The notes beneath the pieces were generated by a model, which was not told the origin of the DNA, did no database searches, and was given only the letters and a program-made list of their open reading frames with translations. A stretch of 64,000 nt of DNA from Kribbella aluminosa. GTDB lineage: Bacteria; Actinomycetota; Actinomycetes; Propionibacteriales; Kribbellaceae. Below, in pieces: positions 1 through 9,285 of this stretch (positions are counted from its first letter, which is position 1; each line of letters begins with the position of its first letter). Location of the stretch: positions 1,364,001 to 1,428,000 of the forward strand of contig NZ_JAGINT010000001.1 of NCBI RefSeq assembly GCF_017876295.1. The letters are read 5' to 3'. The translations under genes and the position numbers were made by a program.

Positions 1-196
1 TCGTGTACCGGATGTCGATGTCCGGGTGGTGGTTCATCGACTCGGCGAGCTGCGCGACGGTCGCCACCAGCCGGATGCCGTCCAGGAAGTTGTCCCTCGT
101 GACAATGCGGACCAGTTCGCCGTCCACGACCTTCCAGCTCGGCAGGTGGTCGCGCAGGGCGACCTCGATCTGGTCATCGGTCAAGAGGTCAGCCAT
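1..196 (-). CDS. 4a-hydroxytetrahydrobiopterin (pterin-4a-carbinolamine) dehydratase, 3' end outside window
   Basis: Read on the minus strand from ATG at 196, the protein begins MADLLTDDQIEVALRDHLPS and runs off the left edge after about 65 residues. The stretch ending AESMNHHPDIDIRY carries the HHPD motif typical of the pterin dehydratase (PCD/DCoH) fold. The family dehydrates 4a-hydroxytetrahydropterins and is about 95-105 residues long, so roughly a third is missing. The gene lies just upstream of nothing else in the window on its side; the next gene is an MFS transporter transcribed in the same direction, whose stop lies 35 bases from this start. The family call rests on the motif and the spacing of the N-terminal helix; whether the substrate is biopterin or a folate-like pterin cannot be told. 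Confidence 0.85.
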   Translation of the reverse strand, partial: MADLLTDDQIEVALRDHLPSWKVVDGELVRIVTRDNFLDGIRLVATVAQLAESMNHHPDIDIRYT

Positions 197-231
197 GGGC
201 TCACTCTAGGGCATGGCTCCTGAACCCACGC

Positions 232-1635
232 CTACCGCGCAGCACTCGGCACCGCACCTCGCCGCGCTCGTGGTGCCGCGAGGAAGCCAACCAGCGCCAG
301 TACGGCGCCCATGGTGATGATCGAGCCGAAGACCCATGGTTGTGGGGCGTCGGCGTTGAAGGCGAGCAACGTGCCGCTGATCGCGAGGCCGGTGGCGATG
401 CTCATCGTCGCCGCCATCTGACCGGCGCTGGTGTTGCGCCCGGAGTTGCTCCGGTCGGAGAGGTCGAGCGTCAGCACCGACAGGCTGGACGAGCTGAGCC
501 CCATCCCGATGCCCGCGAAACCCCACCCGATCAGCCCGAACCACGTCGTCGCGTCGGTCCACGCGAGCAGCGACGTCACCGCCAGCCCGACCGTCATGAA
601 CGCCAGCCCGGTCCGCAGTACGACGACCCGCTCGAACCCGTGCTCCCGGCCCTGCAGCCACGACCCGAACGCCCAGCACACCCCCGTGATCGACAACGTC
701 ACCCCGGCTTTCGACGGGCTGAAGTCGTGCTGCAACGTCAGCAGCAGCGGCAGGTACGCTCCGACCCCGGCGAACGCCGCACCGCCGAGTGCACGGACCG
801 CGACCACCGCCGGGAACCCCCTTCGCGCGGTGAACGTGCCCGCAGGCATCACCCGTACGGCGGCCCGTGCGAGGACCAGGAGCGCGACGAGTATCGCCGT
901 ACCGGCAAGCACCGGATGCGCTTCGAGGTGGTCGCCGGCGACGGTCATCGAGAACAGCGCGACCGACGCGGCGAGCGCCCAGGGGAGCGCCGCGCGCCAC
1001 GCCTCCAGCTCGGCCGCGTCCTCCGCGGTGCGCTCCGGTGCCGGTACGTCGGCGGACTGGCGCATGGCCGGGCGGAGCAGGAGCCAGCTCGGTACGAGCA
1101 GAGCGACCGCGCCGAGGAAGACCCAGCGCCAGCCGAACTGCTCCGTGACGACACCGGTCAGCACCGGCCCGAGCACCGACGGCAGGATCCACATCGCGGC
1201 GAACAACGAGAACATCCGCGGCCGCAGTACGGCGGGCAACGCCCGGGCGACCAGCACCATCAGCGACACGTCGAGCAGGCCCTCGGCGAGACCGCTGAGC
1301 AGCCGGCCGGCGATCACCATCGGCATCGCGGCCGCCGTACCGACGAGCACCTGGGCGAGCGCGAACGAGATCGCGCCGGCCCGCAGGGTCGGGATCGGGC
1401 CGCGGCGGTCGGACCAGAGACCGGCGATCGCCAGCGAGATCAGGTAGCTGGCGTTCGGGGCCGCGTTCGCGAGCCCGAAGCTGCCCAGCGCGTCGAACTC
1501 GCGGACCATCGTCGGCAGCGCCGTACCGACCGCGCGGTTCTCGAACGCGCCGAGGGTGACCAGGCCGATCACCCCGAGGACCAGGGGCAGATGCTGTCCG
1601 GTGAAGAGCTTGGGGCGGTCCTCGGCGACGGTCAT
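232..1635 (-). CDS. Major facilitator superfamily transporter (12-TM drug/metabolite exporter type)
   Basis: The product has 467 residues and starts MTVAEDRPKLFTGQHLPLVL. Alternating hydrophobic stretches are consistent with 12 membrane helices. The loop after helix 2 reads LWSDRRGPIP, a form of the MFS motif A (G-x-x-x-D-R-x-G-R). The TALPTMVREF segment after the first helix resembles drug:proton antiporters. A central charged stretch near residues 195-215 would be the long cytoplasmic loop between the two six-helix halves. It should be an inner membrane, proton-driven exporter; the substrate is unknown. No dedicated regulator adjoins it. The far 3' end, read on the plus strand at about 232-264, resembles the loop core of the hairpins described elsewhere, but here it is coding. 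Confidence 0.8.
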   Translation of the reverse strand: MTVAEDRPKLFTGQHLPLVLGVIGLVTLGAFENRAVGTALPTMVREFDALGSFGLANAAPNASYLISLAIAGLWSDRRGPIPTLRAGAISFALAQVLVGTAAAMPMVIAGRLLSGLAEGLLDVSLMVLVARALPAVLRPRMFSLFAAMWILPSVLGPVLTGVVTEQFGWRWVFLGAVALLVPSWLLLRPAMRQSADVPAPERTAEDAAELEAWRAALPWALAASVALFSMTVAGDHLEAHPVLAGTAILVALLVLARAAVRVMPAGTFTARRGFPAVVAVRALGGAAFAGVGAYLPLLLTLQHDFSPSKAGVTLSITGVCWAFGSWLQGREHGFERVVVLRTGLAFMTVGLAVTSLLAWTDATTWFGLIGWGFAGIGMGLSSSSLSVLTLDLSDRSNSGRNTSAGQMAATMSIATGLAISGTLLAFNADAPQPWVFGSIITMGAVLALVGFLAAPRARRGAVPSAAR

Positions 1636-1664
1636 GCCCGCTATCGTCGAAGTTGAAGTGGGGT

Positions 1665-3641
1665 TTAAGTCAAGCGGTTGTCCGGGAGCCGGAAGATCAG
1701 CACCAGGACGCGGAGTACCAGCACCGCGCAGATCACCAGCAGGTTGTAGCCGAACAGCTGGAACAGCGACATCGTCGCGGTGATCCTCGGCCCGCCGGGC
1801 GTGCCGAGCAGCAGCACCGCCATGATGCCCGCGGTCGCGCCGAGGATCACCAGCAGCGCCTGATGGAGCAGCCCGGTGAAGTGCCGGCGGTCGCGCTCGT
1901 CGGCGAGCAGCCGGACGTTCACCCCGAGCCGCCCGCTCTCCGCGGCGGCCGCGATCCGGTCGATCCGGCGCGGCAGCCGGCGCAGCATCGGCAGCAGCTG
2001 GGCGAGCTCCTCGGTCGCCGTCCGGCGCAGCGAGTCCGGTGCGAGCCGGTCGATCACGTGCGCCCCCGCGAACTGCCGCGACGCCGCCACCAGGTCGAAC
2101 CCGGGGGAGATCCGGGAGATCGTGCCCTCGATCGTCGCCAGCGCCCGGAACACGGCGGCGACCTCCGGCGGTACGCCGAGTTCGTGCGAGGTGATGATCC
2201 TGAACAGGTCGTTGAACATCGCCGGCCCGAGCGTGACACCCGCCGCCAGGTACTTCGTCATGAACTGCCCGACGGCACGCTCCAGCGAGCGTTCGTCGAT
2301 CACGTCCGGACGGTAGACGATCTCCAGCAGCGCGTCGGTGGCCGCCACCGGGTCGCCGTGGTCGATGGCGAGCAGGAACCGTTGCAGCGCGTCCCGGGTG
2401 GCCGGGTCGAGGCGGCCGACCGAGCCGAGGTCGAGCATCCCGATCCGGCCGTCGGTGAGCAGCAGGAAGTTGCCCGGGTGCGGGTCCGCGTGGAAGACGC
2501 CGTCGATCGCCACCTGACCGAGCAGGCAGTCGAACAGCGTCCGCCCGAGCCGAACCGGATCGAGTCCGCGGTCGGCGATCGCCTGCCGAGCGTTCCCGAG
2601 GCCGATCCCGTCCAGGCGCTGCATGGTCAGCACCCGGCGGGTACTGCGCTCCGGGTACAGCCGCGGTACGACGAGGTCATTGCTACCGGCAACGGAACGG
2701 CCGGCCGCGACGGTGGTCATGTTCCCGGCCTCGACGGTGAAGTCGAGCTCCTCCCGCATCGCATCCGCAAACCCGTCGGCGAGCCCCCGAACACCCATCG
2801 CCCGACCCCAGTCGGTATTCCGCTCCAGCACCCGCGCAAGCCGCCGCACGATATCCAGATCCCGATCCACCAGCCCACCGATCCCCGGCCGCTGCACCTT
2901 CACCACCACGTCGGTCCCGTCGGTCAGACGGGCGGTGTAGACCTGGGCCACTGAGGCGGCGGCGAGGGGGGTTGGGTCGAAGTCGGCGTACAGCTGGTTG
3001 ATCGGGGCGCCGAGTTCTTCGATGAGGACCTGCTCGACCTGGGGCCAGGGGGCCGGGGTGACCTGGTCCTGCAGGCGGCTGAGTTCGGTGGCGACCGACG
3101 CGGGGATGATGTCGCTGCGCGTGGACAGCACTTGGCCGAGCTTCACGAGCGTGACACCTGCTTCGTCGAGCGCCAGCCTCAGCGACCTGGCCAGCTCCGC
3201 CTGCCCGGCGGCGTTCTCCCGGCCGGGCCTCCGGCGACCGCGCAGGTACGGACCGAGCCCGTGCTTGATCGCGATCCGCAGGATCTGCAGGTACCGTCGG
3301 GTGCGCGCGATCCGCCCGCTCAGATCCCGCCGCAGATCCCGTGCCCGCGGCAACGACCCGGTCGGCACCAGCGCCTCCGCCAGTACCAGGAACACCAGTC
3401 CGGCCACCATCGAGACCAGCGCGATCAGTGCCATGAACGCGATCGCGGCACCGTTCGACCCGGTCCACGGCGGCGTACCGATCATCGCCACCGCCAGCGG
3501 ACCGGACACGCTCAACGTGATCAGCGCCCCGACCGCGAGCCGCCCGAACCCGAACCGCACCCCGAGCAGCCGCTGCGCGATCGGCACGAAGATCACCATG
3601 AACACGACCAGGTTCCCCAGCCGCAACACGACAACGTCCAT
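1665..3641 (-). CDS. ABC1/UbiB-family atypical kinase, membrane-anchored
   Basis: The product has 658 residues. Three hydrophobic segments occupy about residues 8-90, followed by a basic linker and the ABC1 kinase-like domain from about residue 160. The family signatures are all visible: KLGQ at 167-170, the alanine-rich nucleotide loop AAASVAQVY near 227, the ATP-binding lysine in VVKVQRP near 248, HADPHPGNF near 385 and the metal-binding LDLGSVGR that follows. Two more hydrophobic stretches sit at the C terminus. UbiB/COQ8 proteins are atypical kinases or ATPases that support isoprenoid quinone biosynthesis or membrane lipid handling. In an actinobacterium, which makes menaquinone, the exact role is unclear. 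The gene stands alone between the MFS gene and the sdh operon. Confidence 0.88.
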   Translation of the reverse strand: MDVVVLRLGNLVVFMVIFVPIAQRLLGVRFGFGRLAVGALITLSVSGPLAVAMIGTPPWTGSNGAAIAFMALIALVSMVAGLVFLVLAEALVPTGSLPRARDLRRDLSGRIARTRRYLQILRIAIKHGLGPYLRGRRRPGRENAAGQAELARSLRLALDEAGVTLVKLGQVLSTRSDIIPASVATELSRLQDQVTPAPWPQVEQVLIEELGAPINQLYADFDPTPLAAASVAQVYTARLTDGTDVVVKVQRPGIGGLVDRDLDIVRRLARVLERNTDWGRAMGVRGLADGFADAMREELDFTVEAGNMTTVAAGRSVAGSNDLVVPRLYPERSTRRVLTMQRLDGIGLGNARQAIADRGLDPVRLGRTLFDCLLGQVAIDGVFHADPHPGNFLLLTDGRIGMLDLGSVGRLDPATRDALQRFLLAIDHGDPVAATDALLEIVYRPDVIDERSLERAVGQFMTKYLAAGVTLGPAMFNDLFRIITSHELGVPPEVAAVFRALATIEGTISRISPGFDLVAASRQFAGAHVIDRLAPDSLRRTATEELAQLLPMLRRLPRRIDRIAAAAESGRLGVNVRLLADERDRRHFTGLLHQALLVILGATAGIMAVLLLGTPGGPRITATMSLFQLFGYNLLVICAVLVLRVLVLIFRLPDNRLT

Positions 3642-3748
3642 GCCCGAACCCTAGGCGCTGACCCGCCGCCCACAACTCCCCCACGCGAGGGGTTCCCCCC
3701 TGACCCGGAGGCTTGCCCCCTCAACTGGAGGGTTGTGCACAACGGGAC

Positions 3749-3780
3749 GAGCCCCTGGCTCCGGATGGGGCCAGGGGCTC
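3749..3780 (-). terminator. Hairpin downstream of sdhB
   Basis: An 11-bp perfect inverted repeat, GAGCCCCTGGC with GCCAGGGGCTC, encloses a 10-base loop. It starts 22 bases beyond the sdhB stop on the minus strand and lies before the UbiB-like gene. There is no long T tract, as is usual in high-GC actinobacteria, so it is called from position and stem strength only. Confidence 0.6.
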
Positions 3781-3802
3781 GGGGGTACTGCGTTCGTGCG
3801 GG

Positions 3803-4552
3803 TCAGGCGCGGCGGCGGATCTTGTTGCCGAGCCAGACGAGGGGGTCGTACTTGCGGTCGGCGACGCGTTCCTTCATCGGGATCAGCGCGTTGTCGGTGA
3901 TCTTGATGTGTTCGGGGCAGACCTCGGTGCAGCACTTGGTGATGTTGCAGAACCCGAGGCCGTGCTGCTCCTGCGCCGCGTTCTGGCGGTCGGCGGCGTC
4001 CAGCGGGTGCATGTCCAGCTCGGCGATCCGCATCAGGAACCGCGGACCGGAGAAGTTCTCCTTGTTCTCCTCGTGGTCCCGGATGACGTGGCAGGTGTCC
4101 TGGCACAGGAAGCACTCGATGCACTTCCGGAACTCCTGCGAGCGCTCCACGTCCTCCTGCTGCATCCGGTACTCACCGGGCTTGAGGTCCGCCGGCGGCT
4201 TGAAGGCCGGCACCTCGCGGGCCTTCTGGTAGTTGTACGAGACGTCCGTGACCAGGTCCCGGATCACCGGGAAGGTCCGCATCGGCGTGACCGTGACGAC
4301 CTCGTCCTCTTCGAACGTGTTCATCCGGCACATGCACATCAGCTTCGGCATGCCGTTGATCTCGGCGCTGCAGGAGCCGCACTTGCCGGCCTTGCAGTTC
4401 CAGCGGACCGCCATGTCCGGTGTCTGGGTGGCCTGCAGCCGGTGGATGACGTCGAGGACGACCTCGCCCTCGTTCACCTCGACCTCGTAGTCCTTCAGCT
4501 CGCCGCCGTCGGAGTCCCCACGCCACACGCGGAATTTGCCTTTGTAGCTCAT
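3803..4552 (-). CDS. sdhB: Succinate dehydrogenase iron-sulfur subunit
   Basis: The product has 249 residues and starts MSYKGKFRVWRGDSDGGELK. It passes electrons from the flavoprotein to menaquinone. The N-terminal plant-type ferredoxin domain holds the 2Fe-2S cysteines in CKAGKCGSC and the later LMCMC segment. The C-terminal domain holds the 4Fe-4S and 3Fe-4S ligands in CIECFLCQDTC and CNITKCCTEVCPEH. The ATG overlaps the sdhA stop by four bases (ATGA), so translation is probably coupled. Gene order sdhC-sdhA-sdhB and the single large membrane subunit match the Sdh1 type of mycobacteria. Because of the +1 shift inside sdhA, the raw reading frame of sdhA runs straight into this gene, and an automatic caller may report one fused SdhA-SdhB protein. 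Confidence 0.95.
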   Translation of the reverse strand: MSYKGKFRVWRGDSDGGELKDYEVEVNEGEVVLDVIHRLQATQTPDMAVRWNCKAGKCGSCSAEINGMPKLMCMCRMNTFEEDEVVTVTPMRTFPVIRDLVTDVSYNYQKAREVPAFKPPADLKPGEYRMQQEDVERSQEFRKCIECFLCQDTCHVIRDHEENKENFSGPRFLMRIAELDMHPLDAADRQNAAQEQHGLGFCNITKCCTEVCPEHIKITDNALIPMKERVADRKYDPLVWLGNKIRRRA

Positions 4553-6427
4553 GTGCTCGGCAGCTCCTCTTCGGTCAGGTACTTCGACAGTTCGTCGACC
4601 TCGAACAGCTCGAGCAGGTCCGCGCGCATCGGGATCTGCTGCTCCTCGGTGACGTTCACCGAGCCGTCGGAGTCGAGCGCGCAGACCAGCAGCTTCTTGC
4701 GCCACTCGGCGTTCATCACCGGGAAGTCGTCCCGGGTGTGACCGCCGCGGGACTCCTGCCGCAGCAGCGCGGCGCCCGCCACGCACTCCGACACGGTCAG
4801 CATGTTCCGCAGGTCGAGCGCCAGGTGCCAGCCCGGGTTGAACTGCCGGTGACCCTCCACCGTCATCTTCGCGATCCGGCCGCGGAACTCGGCCAGCCGG
4901 CCGAGCGCCTGCTCCATCTCGGCCTCCTTGCGGATGATGCCGACCAGGTCGTTCATCGACTGCTGGAGCTCCTGGTGGATCGTGTACGGGTTCTCGCCAC
5001 CCTCGAGCTCGAACGGCGCCAGCGCTTCCGCCGCGGGCCGCGTCGATGTCGGCCTCGTCGATCTTCGGCCGCTCCTTGAGCGAGTCGACGTACGTCGATG
5101 CACCCATGCCGGCGCGCCGCCCGAAGACCAGCAGGTCGGACAGCGAGTTGCCGCCGAGCCGGTTCGAGCCGTGCATGCCGCCGGCCACCTCACCGGCAGC
5201 GAACAGCCCCGGCACGACGGACGACGCCGTGTCGGGGTCGACCTCGACGCCGCCCATCACGTAGTGACAGGTCGGGCCGACCTCCATCGGCTCCTTGGTG
5301 ATGTCGACGTCCGCCAGCTCCTTGAACTGGTGGTGCATCGACGGCAGCCGCCGGGTGATCTCCTCGGCCGGCAGCCGGGTCGACACATCCAGGAACACCC
5401 CACCGTGCGGAGTACCCCGGCCGGCCTTCACCTCGGAGTTGATCGCCCGGGCGACCTCGTCCCGCGGCAGCAGCTCCGGTGGGCGCCGGTTGTTGTCGGC
5501 GTCCTTGTACCAGCGGTCGGCCTCTTCCTCGGTGTCCGCGTACTGCGCCCGGAAGACATCCGGCACGTACTCGAACATGAACCGCTTGCCCTCGGAGTTC
5601 TTCAGTACGCCGCCGTCACCGCGGACCGACTCGGTGACCAGGATGCCCTTCACCGACGGCGGCCAGACCATGCCGGTCGGGTGGAACTGGATGAACTCCA
5701 TGTTGATCAGCGTCGCGCCGGCCCGCATCGCGAGGGCGTGACCGTCACCGGTGTACTCCCACGAGTTCGAGGTGACCTTGAACGACTTGCCGACGCCGCC
5801 GGTGGCCAGAATGACCGCAGGCGCGTCGAACATGATGAAGCGGCCCGACTCGCGCCAGTACCCGAAGGCGCCGGAGATCGCGTCCCCGTCCTTCAGCAGC
5901 TCGGTGATCGTGCACTCGGCGTACACCTTGAGGTTGGCCTCGTAGTCGCCGGTCTTCTCGAAGTCCTCCTGCTGCAGCGAGACGATCTTCTGCTGCAGCG
6001 TGCGGATCAGTTCCAGGCCGGTGCGGTCGCCGACGTGCGCGAGCCGCGGGTAGGTGTGGCCGCCGAAGTTTCGCTGGCTGATCTTGCCGTCCGGCGTGCG
6101 GTCGAACAGCGCGCCGTACGTCTCCAGCTCCCAGACCCGGTCGGGAGCCTCCTGCGCGTGCAGCTCGGCCATCCGCCAGTTGTTCAGGAACTTGCCGCCG
6201 CGCATCGTGTCGCGGTAGTGCGTCTGCCAGTTGTCGTTGGAGTTCGCGTTGCCCATCGCGGCCGCGCAACCGCCCTCGGCCATCACCGTGTGCGCCTTGC
6301 CGAACAGCGACTTGCAGATGATCGCGGTCTTCTTGCCCTGCTCACGGGCCTCGATCGCCGCCCGCAGACCGGCGCCGCCGGCCCCGATCACGACGACGTC
6401 GTACGAGTGTCGTTCCAGCTCAGTCAT
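4549..6427 (-). CDS. sdhA: Succinate dehydrogenase flavoprotein subunit, apparent +1 frameshift near 5035
   Basis: The N terminus MTELERHSYDVVVIGAGGAG carries the FAD dinucleotide-binding glycines. AHTVMAEGGCAAAMGN contains the histidine that attaches FAD covalently in the family, and HGSNRLGGNSL is the conserved active-site region. The N-terminal frame runs to about residue 460 and then degenerates into low-complexity RG-rich sequence. The true C-terminal half (AEALAPFELEGGENPYTIHQ to EELPST) continues in another frame. Removing one G from the GGG run at 5035-5037 joins the two as DAAAAEALAPFE and gives about 625 residues, close to the usual length. sdhA is a core respiratory gene and both halves are well conserved, so a sequencing error is more likely than decay. 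It starts six bases after the sdhC stop. Confidence 0.93.
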
Positions 6428-6433
6428 GAATCC

Positions 6434-7234
6434 TCAATTGATGAAGCGCAGGTCGGAGAACCATCCGGCGGAGACCGCCATGATGTAGAAGTCGGTCAGG
6501 ATCACGGTGAACAGCGAGGTCATCGCGAAGGTGCCGTGCTTCGGGTTCAGCTTGGACACGAAGGTCCAGTACCGGTAGCGCATCGGGTGCTTGGAGAAGT
6601 TCTTCAGCCGGCCGCCGACGATGTGCCGGCAGGCATGGCAGGACAGGGTGTACAGCCACAGGCAGACGAGGTTGATCCAGATGATCAGCGTGCCGAGGCC
6701 GATGCCGAAGCCGCCGCCCTTGCCGTGGAAGGCCTGGATGCCGTCGTAGACGTTCAGCAGGCCGAAGACCAGTGCACCGTAGAAGAAGTAGCGGTGCAGG
6801 TTCAGCGCGATCAGCGGGAACTTCCGCTCACCGGTGTACTTCTTGTGCGGCTCGGGCACCGCGCACGCGGCCGGCGCGAAGAACAGCGACCGGTAGCCCG
6901 CCTTGCGGTAGTAGTAACAGGTGCCGCGGAAGCCGGCCAGGATCACGAACGTGATCAGGCTGAACGGCAGGAAGCGCGGGAAGTGGCCGAACCAGGTGCC
7001 GAGATGGCTGGAGCCCTCGACACAGCTGCTCGTCACACACGGCGAGTACAACGGGGTGAGGTAGTGGTACGCGCCGACCCAGTACCACTTGTTCATGAAG
7101 ATCCGGATCGTCGCGTAGACGATGAAGAACGCCAGGATCACACCGATCCGCAACGGCGCGAGCCACCACTTGTCCGATCGTGCGGTCTTCAGGCCCACTT
7201 GAGCGCGGCCCGGTGCGCTTACTCCGGTGGCCAT
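6434..7234 (-). CDS. sdhC: Succinate dehydrogenase membrane anchor, Sdh1-type fused cytochrome-b-like subunit
   Basis: The product has 266 residues with about five hydrophobic helices: around 27-46, 94-112, 145-165, 180-200 and 235-255. Conserved histidines in LNLHRYFFYG and SCHACRHIVGG are plausible haem or quinone-site residues. This single long anchor replaces the small SdhC/SdhD pair of enterobacteria and is typical of the actinobacterial Sdh1 operon. It is the first sdh gene, followed six bases later by sdhA. A 101-residue unknown protein precedes it by 79 bases on the same strand. The 79-base gap contains GC-rich CGCTCGCTGCGCTCG-like sequence, which is common in actinobacterial intergenic DNA and of no clear function. 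Confidence 0.88.
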   Translation of the reverse strand: MATGVSAPGRAQVGLKTARSDKWWLAPLRIGVILAFFIVYATIRIFMNKWYWVGAYHYLTPLYSPCVTSSCVEGSSHLGTWFGHFPRFLPFSLITFVILAGFRGTCYYYRKAGYRSLFFAPAACAVPEPHKKYTGERKFPLIALNLHRYFFYGALVFGLLNVYDGIQAFHGKGGGFGIGLGTLIIWINLVCLWLYTLSCHACRHIVGGRLKNFSKHPMRYRYWTFVSKLNPKHGTFAMTSLFTVILTDFYIMAVSAGWFSDLRFIN

Positions 7235-7313
7235 CAGAACCGTCCTCGCTTCGCTGCGGGCGATTCTGCCGGCCAGAACGCGCTCTGCTCAATTGTTCGC
7301 TCGCTGCGCTCGT

Positions 7314-7619
7314 TCACGGGGCGTGCCTGTCCGGTGCGCCGAAGCCTTCGTGCTCCGCGTCGGTCCACATGGACGCGTCATACTCCACGTCGGGAATCTC
7401 CTCGAGTTCCTCCGGAACTGGTCCGGGCCTGTGCCTGGCGTCGGGCGGGCCGAGTTCTGCGAGATCGTCGTTCAACCGAGCCACATCGGACACCAGGCGG
7501 CGAATGCCGAGGGTGTCACCGTACTCCTGGCTCAGCCGGCCGACGGCGGCGTGCAGTCCTTCGAGTGCTCGGGCGACTGCGGCAACCTCGCCTGCCCCCG
7601 CAGTGAACTCAGCGCTCAT
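7314..7619 (-). CDS. Small hypothetical protein upstream of the sdh operon
   Basis: I do not recognise this 101-residue protein (MSAEFTAGAGEVAAVARALE). The first 55 residues look alpha-helical, with alternating alanine, leucine and charged residues that could form a short coiled coil. The C-terminal third is acidic and proline-rich (PEELEEIPDVEYDASMWTDA). There is no signal peptide or membrane segment. It is transcribed with sdhC-sdhA-sdhB from 79 bases upstream and could be co-transcribed, but nothing in the sequence ties it to respiration. Codon third positions are as GC-rich as in the neighbours, which supports its being real. Confidence 0.55.
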   Translation of the reverse strand: MSAEFTAGAGEVAAVARALEGLHAAVGRLSQEYGDTLGIRRLVSDVARLNDDLAELGPPDARHRPGPVPEELEEIPDVEYDASMWTDAEHEGFGAPDRHAP

Positions 7620-7726
7620 GCCGACTCCAGTAATGGTTGTGTAGCTGTCAGTATGGGCACACTTTGCCCCTGCCGAGCGCCCAACGGAAGACCCCTCGGT
7701 ACGGCGTGTTTCCAGTTAGGGTTACC

Positions 7727-8353
7727 TCAGTTGCGACCTGCCGACGGGTGGAGTAATGGAGCGAATCCGCCCTGCAGCACAAGAAGATTCGCCGGCGGCG
7801 TCAGCGTCTCGACTTCATGAATACCGACCGGCCGGACCGGCATCCCGTACCCCTCCCAGGCCCACGGCAGCAGCCGACCGCCCAGCACCAACGCGGGCGA
7901 ACCGTCGAACCGCACCATCGCACCGTCCGGCAGCTCGGAGAAGTTCTGGGTAGTCGTGAGCTGCCGCCGGGTCCGTGATTCGACCCGCTGATGATGCAGC
8001 ACCGCATCCATCTCGGCCGCGCGCGGACGTTCGGTAAGGCCATGAGCAGTCGCCCATGCCCCGGCGTACAGCAGATAATCCCTGCGCCTGCAGTAATGAC
8101 ACGGCCGATGTCCCGCCGCCAGCGCCACCGCCTCGTCGAAGAAGAACAGTGCGGTCCACCGCCCCGGCGGCATCGGATCGCGCCGGATCCCTTTCCACTC
8201 AAGGACGCAGCAGATCCACGCCTTCGAGCGCCAGCGGGTCGTCCCGAGCGTCCGGTCCGGCCGGTGGATGCTGCCGCGGTTGCCCATCAGCAGCCCGCGG
8301 CCGGCCTCGGCCACGATCTCCTGGGTCGGCAGAACCCTGTTCGGTAAGGGCAT
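7727..8353 (-). CDS. Conserved hypothetical protein with an Ada-like zinc-ligand segment
   Basis: The reading frame is open further upstream, but the family-like start is [20 protein letters not shown], giving 208 residues. I recognise the N-terminal pattern (PLPNRV ... RGLLMGNRG) and the central pattern ([20 protein letters not shown]) as a widespread uncharacterised bacterial family. The second segment looks like the end of an Ada methyl-acceptor zinc fold, whose consensus is a phenylalanine-rich strand, an A-x-x-AG-(F/H)RPC-x-x-C helix and two further cysteines upstream; here WICC provides candidates. No function is assigned. The divergent Nudix gene starts only 49 bases away, so the two share a promoter region and might both act on damaged nucleotides or DNA, but that is speculation. 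Confidence 0.6.
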   Translation of the reverse strand: MPLPNRVLPTQEIVAEAGRGLLMGNRGSIHRPDRTLGTTRWRSKAWICCVLEWKGIRRDPMPPGRWTALFFFDEAVALAAGHRPCHYCRRRDYLLYAGAWATAHGLTERPRAAEMDAVLHHQRVESRTRRQLTTTQNFSELPDGAMVRFDGSPALVLGGRLLPWAWEGYGMPVRPVGIHEVETLTPPANLLVLQGGFAPLLHPSAGRN

Positions 8354-8402
8354 AGCAGCATCGTGCCGCATCCCGCGGACAGTTTCTGGCAGAGTCGCGA
8401 CA

Positions 8403-8771
8403 GTGAAGACAGTCGTCGGAGTGGCAGTAGTAGCGGACAACCGGGTGCTGGCGGCGTACCGGCCGGACCCGGACGGCGGCTGGGAGTTCCCGGGCGGGAA
8501 GGTGGAGCCGGGGGAGACCGACGAGCAGGCCGCCGTACGGGAGCTCCGCGAGGAACTGGACCTGGAGATCAAGGTCGGCGCGTCGCTCGGGCCGGCGGTG
8601 AACATCTCGCCCGAGTACCAGCTGCACGTCTATCTCGCGACAGTCGTTTCCGGCGACCCGGTACTGCGGGAACACTCGGAACTGCGGTGGTTCGCGGCCC
8701 CCGAGCTGGACGAAGCGGGCTGGCTGGTCCCCGATCGGCCTTTCGTACGGGAGCTTCGGGGCCGGCTCTGA
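8403..8771 (+). CDS. Nudix hydrolase, MutT-like (probable 8-oxo-(d)GTP diphosphatase)
   Basis: The GTG at 8403 gives a compact protein of 122 residues starting [20 protein letters not shown], the usual MutT N terminus, whereas the longer open frame upstream is basic and low-complexity. The Nudix box is complete: G-G-K followed by x4-GE and, after seven residues, RELREEL. Upstream, GWEFPGGK matches the substrate strand of MutT-type house-cleaning enzymes. These proteins hydrolyse oxidised purine nucleoside triphosphates, using Mg2+ bound by the box glutamates. It is divergent from the unknown protein at 7727-8353, with a 49-base gap. Confidence 0.85.
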   Translation: MKTVVGVAVVADNRVLAAYRPDPDGGWEFPGGKVEPGETDEQAAVRELREELDLEIKVGASLGPAVNISPEYQLHVYLATVVSGDPVLREHSELRWFAAPELDEAGWLVPDRPFVRELRGRL

Positions 8772-8909
8772 GTGTTAGAAGTCACACTGCCGCCCGCCGC
8801 CGGTCGCTCACGCTCCGGAACTGTATGGGTCGTTTGTATGGGTTGTACCTGGTGAGTCGTCTACCGGCCGGACGAGAATCCTTGCCTGACTCTTGGGGAG
8901 GAGTGACCT

Positions 8910-9221
8910 ATGTCGGTGTACCCGGCAGTCCCGGCGGTGCGGCGCGAGGCCAGGTACGAGGTCGATGGCGCGCCGGAGGTCGTCTGTGAGGTGTACGAGC
9001 TCGGCTCGCACCGGCGGACGCCCGTGGCGGTCCGGGAGCTGACCAGCCGCCAGGTGGCGATCGGCCGGATGATGTCGGCCGGTGCCAAGGACGCGGCGAT
9101 CGCCCGCGAGCTCGGGCTCTCGCTGCGCACGGTGCGCGCGGAGATCAGCGCGCTGATCAAGGGCCTCGGCGCGAGGTCGCGGTTCCAGGCGGGCTGCCTG
9201 CTGGTCCGCCGCTTCGGCTGA
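8910..9221 (+). CDS. Small LuxR/NarL-type helix-turn-helix DNA-binding protein
   Basis: The product has 103 residues, and a strong ribosome-binding site (GGGGAGGAG at about 8896-8904) precedes the ATG. The C-terminal half, from ELTSRQVAIGRMMSAGAKD to the end, is a LuxR-family HTH. The recognition helix lies around LSLRTVRAEISALIKGLGAR, and the usual R-x-F-QAG ending follows. The N-terminal 40 residues are too short for a receiver or ligand-binding domain. It is therefore a stand-alone HTH protein, as is common in streptomycetes and relatives. Its targets are unknown; the next gene, mshB, is 64 bases downstream on the same strand. Confidence 0.8.
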   Translation: MSVYPAVPAVRREARYEVDGAPEVVCEVYELGSHRRTPVAVRELTSRQVAIGRMMSAGAKDAAIARELGLSLRTVRAEISALIKGLGARSRFQAGCLLVRRFG

Positions 9222-9285
9222 CCGGTCGGCCCCGGACTTCGCGCCGGCGCCGAAAGTTGTCGGCGGGCCGACGTAGGCTTTCGGC

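Noticed and set aside
3803-6427. One 874-residue SdhA-SdhB fusion reading frame
   Set aside because: The middle third is RG-rich out-of-frame sequence. The conserved SdhA C terminus lies in another frame and a one-base correction separates the two normal genes.
7291-7315. CGCTCGCTGCGCTCG-like sequence before sdhC as a mobile element end
   Set aside because: Such strings are very common in actinobacterial intergenic DNA and no partner repeat or ORF was found.
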